A DNA stretch of 64,000 nucleotides. It comes from Halofilum ochraceum. Its GTDB lineage: Bacteria > Pseudomonadota > Gammaproteobacteria > XJ16 > Halofilaceae. Under the pieces are notes generated by a model. The model saw only the letters and a program-made list of their open reading frames with translations. It did no database searches and had not been told where the DNA came from. Shown piece by piece: positions 1-8,858 of the stretch (its first letter is position 1; each line of letters opens with the position of its first letter). The translations under genes were made by a program, and so were the position numbers. The stretch spans positions 62,001 to 126,000 of the forward strand of contig NZ_LVEG02000002.1 in the NCBI RefSeq assembly GCF_001614315.2, read 5' to 3'.

Positions 1-297
1 TTTCACAGCGAACACTACGGCCCAGTCGCACTGAATCCGGGCGATAGCATCTACTTTGACAGCTCCATGCGCCACGCCTACGTGTCGGTTGGTGAGGGCG
101 ACGCGCGCGTGATCTCGATCAGCCTTGCCCAGGAGGAGAGCGCTGCGGGGACACGTATGACACATCTGCAGCGGCGCAGAGACGACCATCAGGAACAGAG
201 TCCATCCAGGTCCACACCCGGCGATGACGCGATCGTTCCGGCGCGGACCTCAACGTCACAGTCCAGCAACCCATTCGGGGGGAGGACAGAACCATGA
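1..297 (+). CDS. C-terminal end of a cupin-domain (XRE/cupin-type) transcriptional regulator, 5' cut by window
   Basis: The reading frame is open from base 1 to a TGA at 295-297. The first residues (FHSEHYGPVALNPGDSIYFD, then MRHAYVSVG and ARVISI) match the end of a cupin sensor domain: a PGD turn, a conserved surface-His segment and the last strands. In the family this cupin follows an N-terminal XRE-type HTH, which lies outside the window. After it comes a low-complexity polar tail of about 50 residues. The stop overlaps the start of the next gene (ATGA), so the regulator is translationally coupled to the transporter and probably controls it. The HTH part is inferred, not seen. Confidence 0.7.
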   Translation, partial: FHSEHYGPVALNPGDSIYFDSSMRHAYVSVGEGDARVISISLAQEESAAGTRMTHLQRRRDDHQEQSPSRSTPGDDAIVPARTSTSQSSNPFGGRTEP

Positions 298-1544
298 AAC
301 GAAACAGGCAGCGTCACAACGGTGACCGTACCCGACTGATCAGTCTGCTTGCCGGCGGATTGCTTGCCGGCGGATTGGTCACGACAGGGCTTGTTCAGGC
401 AGAGGAAGATCCGGTCTACTTTGGAGGCAGTTTGTGTACGACCGGTATCCAGGCGGCTCTCGATGTCCCGACTCTTGAAGGGGCGAAACTCGCCGTTGAG
501 CATCTCAACGAAACGGGAGGCGTACTCGGGCGCGAGGTGAAATGGCGCAATCTCGACGGTAAGAGCGATCCGTCAACCGTGCGTAACAACGCGGTGCAAT
601 TGGTCAGCGACGGTGCCGACTTCATCGTGGCACCGTGTGACTTCGATTTCGGTGGCTCTGCGCAGCGGGTCGCGCAGGATAACGGCATCGTGGGAATGTC
701 GACCTGCGGCTCGTCTCCGAAGCACGGTTCGGCCACGCTCGGGGATCTGCAGTACACCATGGCCATGTGGAATACCGTCATGGGTGCCGCCGCCGCCGAG
801 TATGCCCACGGCGAGCGTGACTGGGATGACGCCTACGTTGTCACCGACACGTTCATCGACTACACGACCACTCTCTCGAAGTACTTCATTGAGCATTTCG
901 AGAATCTCGGTGGCAATGTCATCCATGAGTCCGAGTATACCCAAGGCTCCGGTGATTTCTCCGCCCAGCTCTCGACGATGAAAGATCAGCTCGAGGGCGA
1001 AGAGCTCGATGTCATCTTCATCTCCTCGTATCAACCCGATCTCAGCATGATTATTCGTACGATCCGTCAGGCGGGTATTGATGCGCCGATCGTTGGCGGC
1101 GACTCGTATGATGACCCGGGCTTGTGGGATGCGTTGGGCACGCAGTTCGGCAGTGATGTCTACTTCGCCACCCACAGTTACATGAAGGAAGGCACGGCCC
1201 CTGGCATGGATGAGTTCCTCAAACTCTACGAGGAAAAACACGGTGAGCGCCCGAAGACGTCGTTCGTCGCCACGGGTTGGGATACCGTCATGTCGATGGC
1301 TCGGGCAGCAGAAATCGCCGGAACCGTCGAAGGCAAGGCCGTCTCGAAGGCACTTGAGGAGAACGACTTCGAACTCCTGACCGGCACGATGGACTGGACC
1401 TCGGCCGACACGGGGCACCAGCCGCTCAAGTCGGTTGCTATGGTCGAACTCCAGGATGCCACGACGTCCTTCATCGGCTGGCGGACGCCGAGCAATGTGC
1501 CGACGCCGCCGTATCTCAAGGAATGGATGAAGCGTCAGGAATAG
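294..1544 (+). CDS. ABC transporter substrate-binding protein, branched-chain amino acid/amide class (LivK/UrtA-like)
   Basis: A 416-residue periplasmic binding protein of the Peripla_BP_6 type. It has an N-terminal signal peptide with a basic start (MKRNRQRHNGDR), a hydrophobic core containing two LAGGL units, and likely cleavage near VQA-EED. The mature part has the typical opening (tGiqaal-vptleGaklAvehLNetGGvlGreV) and a distal second lobe (RTIRQAGIDAPIVGGDSYDDP). The start ATG at 294 overlaps the regulator stop. It heads an importer whose last gene is an acetamidase/formamidase, so a small amide or urea-like ligand is more likely than leucine; that is inference from context. The signal-peptide core is encoded by a perfect 15-nt tandem duplication (348-377). 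Confidence 0.88.
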   Translation: MKRNRQRHNGDRTRLISLLAGGLLAGGLVTTGLVQAEEDPVYFGGSLCTTGIQAALDVPTLEGAKLAVEHLNETGGVLGREVKWRNLDGKSDPSTVRNNAVQLVSDGADFIVAPCDFDFGGSAQRVAQDNGIVGMSTCGSSPKHGSATLGDLQYTMAMWNTVMGAAAAEYAHGERDWDDAYVVTDTFIDYTTTLSKYFIEHFENLGGNVIHESEYTQGSGDFSAQLSTMKDQLEGEELDVIFISSYQPDLSMIIRTIRQAGIDAPIVGGDSYDDPGLWDALGTQFGSDVYFATHSYMKEGTAPGMDEFLKLYEEKHGERPKTSFVATGWDTVMSMARAAEIAGTVEGKAVSKALEENDFELLTGTMDWTSADTGHQPLKSVAMVELQDATTSFIGWRTPSNVPTPPYLKEWMKRQE

Positions 1545-1559
1545 ACGTCCTGGTGGTTG

Positions 1560-1590
1560 CCGGGGCGGCCGCATACCGCGGCCGCCCCGG
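1560..1590 (+). terminator. 13-bp GC hairpin between binding-protein and ATPase genes (attenuator/3'-end stabiliser)
   Basis: Perfect inverted repeat CCGGGGCGGCCGC, loop ATACC, then its exact complement, starting 15 bases after the binding-protein stop. No U-run follows, so it probably leaves a stabilised 3' end for the binding-protein transcript while allowing partial read-through into the transporter genes, as is common when a binding protein is needed in excess. Confidence 0.6.
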
Positions 1591-1605
1591 CCTTGGTTCG
1601 ATCCT

Positions 1606-2400
1606 TTGAACAACAGCGAGCCGGTCCCCGAAATGGCCAGATTCAGCGGAGCGGAAGATTCGGGTTCTGGACTTGTAGTCCAGGGCGTGACCAAGAAATT
1701 TCATGAACTGACTGCGCTGGATACAGTGAGCATCCAGCTTCGGCGCGGAGAGGTGCTCGGGCTCATCGGGCCTAATGGTTCCGGGAAGAGCACGTTGATC
1801 AATACCATCTCGGGCGTGCTTCAACCCACCACAGGTGTCGTCCGGGTCGGCGATACCGTGATCTCGGGACGACCACCCCACCGTATCGCGCGCGCCGGTG
1901 TCGCCCGTACGTTCCAGGGCGCCCGAATCTTCCCGGCCCTGTCGGTTGAGCAAAACATTGTCGTGGCGAGTATGGGAGTTGGTGCGTCGAGACGCCAGGC
2001 ACAGCGACGCGCCGACGAGTTGATCGAGTACTTTGATATCGAAACCTGGCGCAGGGCTGCCGCCGACAGCTTACCTTACGGCCATAAGCGAATTGTCGAG
2101 GTGGCCCGCGGGCTGGCGATGAACCCGCAGTTCCTCATGCTCGATGAACCGGGAGCCGGTCTGGACGAGAACGAGAGCGAGGAACTCCTGAGACGGCTGA
2201 CGGCGTTGCCGCAGGAACGGGACCTTGGGCTGCTCATCGTGGACCACGACATGCCGCTGATCATGCGCCTGTGCCATCGTATCCATGTGCTCAACTACGG
2301 CCAATCGATCGCTGAGGGTACGCCGGCCGAAATCCGACGGGATCCGGCGGTTCTCGAAGCCTATCTAGGACGCGGGGCAGAATATGCCTACGATGCTTGA
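1606..2400 (+). CDS. ABC transporter ATP-binding protein (LivG-like)
   Basis: ATPase subunit of the importer. Visible motifs are Walker A GPNGSGKST, Q-loop region (VARTFQGARIF), a degenerate signature (LPYGHKRIVEVARGLA), Walker B LMLDEPGAGLD and the switch-His segment LLIVDHDM. The long linker between Walker A and signature is shorter than in LivG but the order is normal. The furthest start is TTG at 1606 (264 residues); an ATG at 1633 would give 255 residues and is equally possible because neither has a strong ribosome-binding site. The stop overlaps the next ATPase start region (2384). Confidence 0.9.
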   Translation: MNNSEPVPEMARFSGAEDSGSGLVVQGVTKKFHELTALDTVSIQLRRGEVLGLIGPNGSGKSTLINTISGVLQPTTGVVRVGDTVISGRPPHRIARAGVARTFQGARIFPALSVEQNIVVASMGVGASRRQAQRRADELIEYFDIETWRRAAADSLPYGHKRIVEVARGLAMNPQFLMLDEPGAGLDENESEELLRRLTALPQERDLGLLIVDHDMPLIMRLCHRIHVLNYGQSIAEGTPAEIRRDPAVLEAYLGRGAEYAYDA

Positions 2401-3130
2401 ACTCAAGGGTGTTGATGCACGCTACGGCGCAATCCAGGCGCTGACGGGCATTGATCTCGAGGTCGGCAACGGTGAACTGGTCGCACTGGTAGGCGCCAAT
2501 GGCGCCGGCAAGACCACGACCATGTCCACCGTGGCCGGCGTCGTGCGGCCATCGGCAGGCAACATCCTGCTCGAGGGTGAATCGCTCCTGGGGTTATCGC
2601 CCGAGCGTGTGGTGCGGCGCGGGGTTGCGATGGTTCCGGAGAATCGGGACATCTTTCCGGCATTGACCGTCGAGCAGAATCTGCGCCTCGGGGCGTTCGT
2701 TCGGGGGGATCGGCAGGAGTATCAGCAGGACCTTGAGGCGATCTGCGAGCGATTCCCGATCATCAAGAAACGGTTGAATCAGCGCGCGGGAACTATGTCC
2801 GGCGGGGAGCAGCAGCAACTGGCAATCGCGCGTGCGCTGATGTCGCACCCGCGCCTGCTGATGCTCGACGAGCCATCGCTGGGCCTGGCGCCAGCCCTGG
2901 TTGACGAGGTCTTTGACCTGATCCGCACCCTGCACGAGCAGGGCACGACGATACTGCTCGTCGAGCAGAATGTCCGCAAAACCTGCGAAATCGCCGAGCG
3001 CGTATATCTGCTCCACATGGGAGAGATTGCGGCAAGCGGGACGCCCGAAGAGTTGGGTGAGAGTGTCGACATGGGGAGCGTGTTCCTCGGCGGCGATACA
3101 GCGACACAGCGGGAGAGCGCTGGTGAGTGA
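2384..3130 (+). CDS. ABC transporter ATP-binding protein (LivF-like)
   Basis: Second ATPase of the importer, 248 residues. It shows Walker A GANGAGKTTT, the LivF-type VPENRDIFPALTVEQNL segment, a full signature MSGGEQQQLAIARALM, Walker B LLMLDEPSLGLAP and ILLVEQN with the switch region. It begins 17 bases inside the preceding ATPase gene and its TGA (3128-3130) overlaps the GTG of the permease, so translation of the transporter genes is coupled. LivF-type proteins pair with LivG to power the two-permease import complex. Confidence 0.92.
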   Translation: MPTMLELKGVDARYGAIQALTGIDLEVGNGELVALVGANGAGKTTTMSTVAGVVRPSAGNILLEGESLLGLSPERVVRRGVAMVPENRDIFPALTVEQNLRLGAFVRGDRQEYQQDLEAICERFPIIKKRLNQRAGTMSGGEQQQLAIARALMSHPRLLMLDEPSLGLAPALVDEVFDLIRTLHEQGTTILLVEQNVRKTCEIAERVYLLHMGEIAASGTPEELGESVDMGSVFLGGDTATQRESAGE

Positions 3131-3995
3131 CGTAATTGGCCTCGCGATCAGCGCACTGAATCTCGGCAGCCTGTATGCCTTGATGGCATTGGGCCTGGTC
3201 CTGGTGTACGGGATTCTGCGCCTGGTCAACTTCGCATATGGGGATCTCGTGATGGTGGTGGGATACGCCCTCTACCTCATGCGGGAAACGGCGATGCCGT
3301 GGCTTGTGATGGCCGTGATCGCCGTGATGGCGGCGATGCTGGTCAGCGTTCTGACGGAGCGAATCGCATTCCGGCCCGTGCGCGACAAATCGCTCACCGC
3401 AATGCTCGTGACATCGTTCGCGGTGAGCATGCTGTTACAGACGGGCGCGCAACTGTTCATCTCACCTCGGTCGCGGGTGGTGCCGATGCCGGATATGTTC
3501 ACCACCACGGTGGAAATCGCCGGCAACATGATCGCTCTGCGTGAGTTGATCGCGATCGCCGTGAGCATCCTGATGCTGGTGCTGTTCACCGTTTTGCTGA
3601 ATCGAACGGTCCTCGGGATTGCCCTGCGCGCCGCCGCCGATAACTTCCGCATGACGCGCATGCTCGGGATACCGGCAAACATGGTAATCAGTGCGGCGTT
3701 CGCGATCAGTGGCTTTCTGGCCGGTGTGGTCGCGCTGTTCTGGCTGGGACGCGGTGGATCCGTGACGCCGGATATCGGCCTCCAGCCGTTGATCGTCGCA
3801 TTCGTCGCGACTGTGCTCGGCGGCATGCACAGCCTGCTTGGTGCGGTGGTCGGCGGGTATGCGCTCGGGATTATCACGGTGGTCATCAACACGTTCATGC
3901 CGGAAGCCCTCACGGGCTATCGGCAGGCCTTCATATTCGCTCTGGTGATCGTGATCCTGATCGCCCGTCCAGAAGGTTTGGTGCGGAGCAAATGA
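3123..3995 (+). CDS. ABC transporter permease (LivH-like)
   Basis: Inner-membrane permease of 290 residues, the usual LivH length. The frame is open further upstream, but the extension is the shadow of the LivF gene; the GTG at 3123, inside the LivF stop region (GTGAGTGA), starts a classic LivH N-terminus (SDVIGLAISALNLGSLYALMALGL). Several hydrophobic helices follow, with the family segments RLVNFAYGDLVM, ALRAAADN and the late VAFVATVLGGMHSLLGAVVGGY. It overlaps the next permease by four bases (ATGA at 3992). Confidence 0.9.
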   Translation: MSDVIGLAISALNLGSLYALMALGLVLVYGILRLVNFAYGDLVMVVGYALYLMRETAMPWLVMAVIAVMAAMLVSVLTERIAFRPVRDKSLTAMLVTSFAVSMLLQTGAQLFISPRSRVVPMPDMFTTTVEIAGNMIALRELIAIAVSILMLVLFTVLLNRTVLGIALRAAADNFRMTRMLGIPANMVISAAFAISGFLAGVVALFWLGRGGSVTPDIGLQPLIVAFVATVLGGMHSLLGAVVGGYALGIITVVINTFMPEALTGYRQAFIFALVIVILIARPEGLVRSK

Positions 3996-5101
3996 CAAAC
4001 ATCAACACTTCGAGTCGAGAATCGCTCATGCCGGATCTGCGCGCGTCGCTCTCCCACGGCTCAACGATCGGTTTGCTGGTCGCTGGGATCGCATTGATTC
4101 TGGCCGTGACCACCGCGATCGGTTCTCCTCTTCTGAGCGGTTTCGTGACCGAACTGTTCATACACGTGGTTCTGGTGGTCGGACTGCAGGTGTTCATGGG
4201 CAATACGAACATCTTGTGGTTTCCGCATATTGGATTCATGGGGATCGGTGCCTATGCGTCCGTGATCTTTTCCATGGATACTACGCAGAAACTGATGAGC
4301 CTACCCGAGTTGTATCCGTTCCTCGAGGTGATTCATATCGGGTTCGTTCCGGCGATCCTCTGCGGCGCCCTGGTTGCAGCCGCGGTGGCGGCCGTTATCG
4401 GCTTTCCGATGATGCGCCTCTCGGATTTTCCCGCGGTCATTGCCGGCTTTGCGCTGCTCGTGGTAATCCATGTCGTGCTGGTGCACTGGAGTGCACTGAC
4501 GAACGGCCCCCAGACACTCTTCGGGGTCGACCGCCATACCTATGCTGCCACGGCAGCATTGTGGGCGATTTTTGCTCTCATTGTTGGCTACCTGTTCAAG
4601 GAGTCCAGAATTGGATTGCAGTTACGTGCTTCCCGTGAGGACTTGATTGCCGCCCAGACAATTGGCATCAGGATCATGTTCGTGCGCTGGATCGCATTAA
4701 TTGTGAGCGCCTTTATCGCAGGGCTCGGCGGCGGGCTTTATGCCCATTACATCACCGCATTTATGCCCGGCGCCTTCTTCCTTGAAGAGACATTCGTGGT
4801 CCTTTCGATGCTCGTCATTGGCGGCCCGGCGACGATATCGGGTGCCTGCCTCGGTGCGTTCCTGATTACGCTTTTCTATCAGTCTCTGCGCTGGATCGAA
4901 AACAGTGAAATGGTGGCCGACCTGCTTCCGGGCGGCGTCGGAGGACTGTCAACGCTGGCACTCGCGATAGCGCTGATCGCGGTTCTCATCTGGCGCCCGG
5001 GTGGTGTCGTCGCGCGTGAAGAACTGTCATGGGAGACGGTCAGCCGTGCAGGTGCGGCCCTAAAGCGCCGATTGCGTCCAAAAGCGGCGGTGCATGAATA
5101 A
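3992..5101 (+). CDS. ABC transporter permease (LivM-like)
   Basis: Second permease, 369 residues, starting in an ATGA overlap with the LivH-like gene. It has the LivM-type pattern: hydrophobic helices, GFMGIGAYAS near residue 80, a central cytoplasmic loop with LQLRASREDLIAAQTIGI, and the end segment LSMLVIGGPATISGACLGAFLITLF before a basic C-terminal tail. With the LivH-like protein it forms the translocation channel. The gene for the acetamidase/formamidase starts 18 bases after its stop, linking transport to amide hydrolysis. Confidence 0.9.
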   Translation: MTNINTSSRESLMPDLRASLSHGSTIGLLVAGIALILAVTTAIGSPLLSGFVTELFIHVVLVVGLQVFMGNTNILWFPHIGFMGIGAYASVIFSMDTTQKLMSLPELYPFLEVIHIGFVPAILCGALVAAAVAAVIGFPMMRLSDFPAVIAGFALLVVIHVVLVHWSALTNGPQTLFGVDRHTYAATAALWAIFALIVGYLFKESRIGLQLRASREDLIAAQTIGIRIMFVRWIALIVSAFIAGLGGGLYAHYITAFMPGAFFLEETFVVLSMLVIGGPATISGACLGAFLITLFYQSLRWIENSEMVADLLPGGVGGLSTLALAIALIAVLIWRPGGVVAREELSWETVSRAGAALKRRLRPKAAVHE

Positions 5102-5119
5102 GGTACAGGAGAGTTCGCT

Positions 5120-6133
5120 ATGTCAAAGAATGCAATGAAGCCTCAGTGGGAAACGCCGGCGATCATGGACCAGCGAGGGTTGGCCGCCGGGAAGATCGGT
5201 ACCACGCATGAGCTCACGCCAGAGCGGCAGGGAACGTATCATTACACGATCGGCCCGTACTCGGAGCCGGTAATGACGGTCCAGCCGGGCGACCGAGTCG
5301 TGTTCTGGACGCCGGACTGCTTTGAGGGGCGAATCCAGAAGGAGGATGACAAGCCTTCCGAAATCCTGGAGATGCCGTTCATCAATCCGCAGTGTGGCCC
5401 AATCATGGTCGAGGGAGCGGAAAAGGGTGATGCGCTGGCGATCTACATCGAGTCGATGGAACCACGTGGGGAGAATCCACGCGGAACCTGCTGCATGATT
5501 CCGGAGTTCGGCGGTCTCACCGGTACAAACTACACGGCGACCCTGAATGATCCGCTTCCCGAAGTGGTACGAAAAATCAACCTGGATGATGACAATGTGT
5601 ACTGGAGTGATCGGGTAACGCTTCCCTACAAACCGCATGTGGGGACGATCAGCTGTTCGCCCGAGATTGATTCGATCAACGCGCTCACGCCTGACCAGCA
5701 CGGTGGCAATATGGACATGCCCGATATCTGCCCGGGGAACGTGACCTATCTTCCCGTCAAGGTTACAGGAGGGCGTTTCTTCATTGGCGACTGTCATGCG
5801 TGTCAGGGTGAGGGTGAAGTGTGTGGTGTTGCCGTTGAGTATCCTTCGGTGACCACCGTGCGTTTCGACGTCATTAAGGGGTGGCAGAACCAGTGGCCCC
5901 GACTCGAGACCGAGAACACCATCATGACGATCGGCAGCGCACGACCACTTGAGGACGCGACCCGGATCGCGTATCGAGAACTGGTCTACTGGCTGGTTGA
6001 AGATTACGGGTTCGACAAGTGGGACGCGTATATGATGCTGAGCCAGTGCGGTGTCGCCAAACTGGGCAACTTCGTGGATCCGAAGTACACGATCGGTGCA
6101 GCGATACCGAAAAAGTATCTGGCCCGGAAATAG
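5120..6133 (+). CDS. Acetamidase/formamidase family amidohydrolase
   Basis: A 337-residue FmdA/AmdA family protein. Members hydrolyse short amides such as formamide or acetamide to ammonia and the acid in the cytoplasm. Family signatures visible are the PGDRVVFWTPDCFEG segment near residue 60, PHVGTISCSPE in the middle, and GDCHACQGEGEVCGVAVE near residue 225 (usual form GDxHAxQGDGEVxGxAxE). The start ATG has an AGGAG eight to ten bases ahead. As last gene of the transporter operon it fits an uptake-and-hydrolysis pathway that supplies ammonium. The exact amide cannot be read from sequence. Confidence 0.9.
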   Translation: MSKNAMKPQWETPAIMDQRGLAAGKIGTTHELTPERQGTYHYTIGPYSEPVMTVQPGDRVVFWTPDCFEGRIQKEDDKPSEILEMPFINPQCGPIMVEGAEKGDALAIYIESMEPRGENPRGTCCMIPEFGGLTGTNYTATLNDPLPEVVRKINLDDDNVYWSDRVTLPYKPHVGTISCSPEIDSINALTPDQHGGNMDMPDICPGNVTYLPVKVTGGRFFIGDCHACQGEGEVCGVAVEYPSVTTVRFDVIKGWQNQWPRLETENTIMTIGSARPLEDATRIAYRELVYWLVEDYGFDKWDAYMMLSQCGVAKLGNFVDPKYTIGAAIPKKYLARK

Positions 6134-6159
6134 GAGGTGCTGGTGGCGGAAACACGTGG

Positions 6160-6414
6160 CCGCTTGGCCGGGGTGTCGACCGCGCGTCAAGCCGGGACTG
6201 GGGCGTTAGGCGCGAAACATTGCGGACCCATCTCAAACGCGCCTTGCACAAGACGGGCACGCACCGCCAGGCGGATCTCGACCGTCTGCTGGCCGGATTG
6301 CCATGGAAACTTGCGCATGCGGTCACCGCATCCGGCATCAGCGGGGCCGTCAGAGTGACGGCCATGCCGGCTCTCACCCATTCGGGGGATGCCGCAGACG
6401 GGCGAAAGCTCTAG
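6160..6414 (+). pseudogene. Remnant of a LuxR-type HTH regulator C-terminus
   Basis: Directly after the amidase stop, frame +1 encodes GRGVDRASSRDWGVRRETL followed by RTHLKRALHKTGTHRQADL and DRLLAGLP, which is the recognition helix and last helix of a LuxR-family HTH ending (typical form VSRETVRTHLKxIxxKTGxxRQADLVRLL). Nothing resembling the rest of such a regulator lies upstream, the first HTH helices look decayed, and no start codon with a ribosome-binding site is in place. It is best read as a fragment left by rearrangement at the operon end, closed by TAG at 6412-6414. Confidence 0.5.
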
Positions 6415-6734
6415 TTTCCTTGGCGTCCCGGTTGTTCATGGTCAGTCGGGCTGAGGGTGCTTGCCGGTAACCCTGTCAGTCTGCCGGGATGACCACCCGC
6501 AGCCCGGTATCGCCGGGGCAGTATCCTTGAGCGGCCCAATGGGCCGCTCTGTTTTTTTGCGTGATCGCGGGGCTCCGTGGATCGCGCCGGGATTCGCACC
6601 TCCACTTCCCGTTTCTCGTTCCAGAACCGTGTCGCCCCGTTCCGCATTGCCGGTATTGTTGCTATCGTCGCGCCTCCTCGCCCCGGCCTGCGCCGGGCTG
6701 ATTGTTGATGTCGCCCCCTGGAAAGCCCCGAGTC
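6415..6734. other. Intergenic region between LuxR remnant and HelD-like gene
   Basis: A gap of 320 bases. It holds one clear intrinsic terminator (6528-6557). Nothing else gene-like was seen; the open frames here lack family resemblance. The promoter of the downstream ATPase gene should lie in 6558-6730 but no convincing -35/-10 pair could be picked. Confidence 0.5.
6528..6557 (+). terminator. Intrinsic terminator of the amide operon
   Basis: Perfect 9-bp stem GAGCGGCCC / GGGCCGCTC with loop AAT, followed by TG and seven T residues. This is a textbook Rho-independent terminator for + strand transcription from the amide operon. Confidence 0.88.
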
Positions 6735-8807
6735 ATGAGCCTGTCCGAGACCCCGAGAAGCGCGGTCGAGATCGAGGAGCGTGAGCGCCTCGCGGACGTG
6801 CACGACCGACTGCAGCGCGCGCTGGATGCCACGGCGGCCCGGATCAGGGACTACGCGCGCGATATCGAGGAGCAGAAGACCTACCTCTCGGAAAACCGCG
6901 ACGAGATGGACCACATCGAGAAGATCGCCTCGCGCGAATCGATCGAACAGTCGGTGCGCAGCGGCGACTTCCTGCTGGAGAAGAAAAAACGGATCCAGAA
7001 GCTCCAGCGCTCGCCGTATTTCGGTCGCTTTGATGTGGCCCATCAAAACGACGATGGCGGCGCGCCCGTCTATATCGGCATCCATCACTTCTTCGATGAC
7101 GCGGCCCGCGAGAACGTCGTGTACGACTGGCGCGCCCCGATTGCCACCCTGTTCTATGACTACGAAACCGGTCCTGCCCGTTATGATTCCCCGGAGGGGG
7201 AAGTGGACTGCACGATCGAGCTGAAGCGCCAGTTCCGGATCAGCGGCGATGAAATACAGCTGATGATCGACAGCGCCGTCCATGTCGTGGACGACGTGCT
7301 TCAGGAAGAACTCAGCCGTTCGTCCGATGAGGGCATGAAGAACATCGTCGCGACCATCCAGCGCGACCAGAACCGGATCGTGCGCGACGACGAGGCGCAG
7401 GAACTGATCATCCAGGGCGTGGCCGGCTCCGGAAAGACATCGATCGCGCTGCACCGGATCGCATTCCTGCTTTATCGCTTCAAGGATACGTTGACCTCGG
7501 ACGATATCCTCATCATCTCGCCGAACCGGGTGTTTGCGGATTACATCTCCAATGTGTTGCCGGAACTCGGTGAGGAAACGGTCAACGAGACCAGCATGGA
7601 GGCGGTCGCGGATGAGCTGCTGGACGGGCAGTACCGTTTCCAGACGTTCTTCGAACAGACGGCCGCCCTGCTGGAGAAAGACGACGAGGCGATGAAACGG
7701 CGCCTTGAGTACAAGGCGTCACCCGATTTCCTGAAACAGCTCGATCGCTATGCCGCGCATGTCGAGCGCACGCAGTTCCAGGCCGAGGATGTATGGGTCT
7801 CGCGGCGTCTGGTCCCGGCGTGGCTGCTCGACGAGATATTCCGCAAGCACCGTTCCATGCCCGGCAATGAACGGATCCGCCAGGTCGTTCGCGAAGTCGA
7901 GCAGAAGGTCGGTAACCAGTACAACTACGATCTGATGCCCGATGACCGTAAAAACCTGAAGGCGGCGGTCGAAAAAATGTTTCAGCGTTCCACGCTGCGC
8001 GAGACCTATAAGGGGTTCTACACGTGGATCGGGGAACCGGATCTGTTCCGCACGGTCAAGAACAGTAAACTCGAGTACGCGGATGTGTTCCCGCTCATTT
8101 ATCTCAAGATGAAGCTGGAAGGTATACGCTCGCCATACCGCAAAGTGAAACACCTCCTGATCGATGAGATGCAGGACTACACGCCGGTGCAGTATGCGGT
8201 GATCGATAAGCTCTTCAACTGCCGCAAGACCATTCTCGGCGATGCCAACCAGTCAGTGAATCCCTGCAACGCCTCGACCTCCGAGGACATCGGTCGCGCC
8301 TTCCGGACGTCGGCCCGGGTGACGCTCAACAAGAGCTACCGTTCCAGTTACGAGATCATGCAGTTCGCGCAGCGGATCAGCCCGAATCCGGACCTGGAAC
8401 CAATCGAGCGGCATGGCGAGGAACCGCGGGTGCTCGCCTGCGGCAGCCGTGCCAAAGAACTCGAGGCGATTCGTGCGGAGGTGGCCGCCTTCACCGGATC
8501 CGATTTCAATACGCTGGGCGTGATCTGCAAGACGCAGAAGCAGGCGCGGCGGACGTATGAAGCGCTGCAGGGGCATGCCGATCGCCTCCACCTGCTCACG
8601 GAGGAAAGTCGCTCGTTCGCGCGCGGCGTAATCGTATGCACCGCGCACATGGCCAAGGGGCTGGAGTTCGACCAGGTGATCGTGCCCGAGGCGAATGCGA
8701 CGAACTATCAGACGCCGATGGACCGCAATCTTCTCTATGTCGCCTGTACGCGCGCGATGCACCGGCTGGTATTGACGCATTCCGGGGCCGTTACGCCTTT
8801 TGTCTGA
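6735..8807 (+). CDS. helD: HelD-like UvrD/Rep-superfamily ATPase (RNA polymerase-associated motor family)
   Basis: About 690 residues. The N-terminal 200 residues are helical and charged (coiled-coil-like, with EERERLADVHDRLQRALD), followed by the HelD-type region VVYDWRAPIATLFYDYE and then a superfamily-1 helicase core: Walker A GVAGSGKTS in IIQGVAGSGKTSIALHRIAF, DEMQDYTPVQ as motif II, LNKSYRSSYEI and C-terminal TAHMAKGLEFDQVIVPEA and YVACTRAM. HelD proteins remove stalled RNA polymerase from DNA using ATP; function here is by family. The frame is open from a TTG at 6702, but ATG 6735 (MSLSETPRSAVEIEE) starts the part that looks like protein. Confidence 0.85.
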   Translation: MSLSETPRSAVEIEERERLADVHDRLQRALDATAARIRDYARDIEEQKTYLSENRDEMDHIEKIASRESIEQSVRSGDFLLEKKKRIQKLQRSPYFGRFDVAHQNDDGGAPVYIGIHHFFDDAARENVVYDWRAPIATLFYDYETGPARYDSPEGEVDCTIELKRQFRISGDEIQLMIDSAVHVVDDVLQEELSRSSDEGMKNIVATIQRDQNRIVRDDEAQELIIQGVAGSGKTSIALHRIAFLLYRFKDTLTSDDILIISPNRVFADYISNVLPELGEETVNETSMEAVADELLDGQYRFQTFFEQTAALLEKDDEAMKRRLEYKASPDFLKQLDRYAAHVERTQFQAEDVWVSRRLVPAWLLDEIFRKHRSMPGNERIRQVVREVEQKVGNQYNYDLMPDDRKNLKAAVEKMFQRSTLRETYKGFYTWIGEPDLFRTVKNSKLEYADVFPLIYLKMKLEGIRSPYRKVKHLLIDEMQDYTPVQYAVIDKLFNCRKTILGDANQSVNPCNASTSEDIGRAFRTSARVTLNKSYRSSYEIMQFAQRISPNPDLEPIERHGEEPRVLACGSRAKELEAIRAEVAAFTGSDFNTLGVICKTQKQARRTYEALQGHADRLHLLTEESRSFARGVIVCTAHMAKGLEFDQVIVPEANATNYQTPMDRNLLYVACTRAMHRLVLTHSGAVTPFV

Positions 8808-8858
8808 GCGTTCGCGCCGGTGTGCGTATCCGGGCAAGCGGTACCTGGCGCGTTGCGG

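Noticed and set aside
2970-3122. Upstream extension of the LivH-like permease frame
   Set aside because: The extra 51 codons overlap the LivF gene and are not permease-like; GTG 3123 gives the normal LivH N-terminus.
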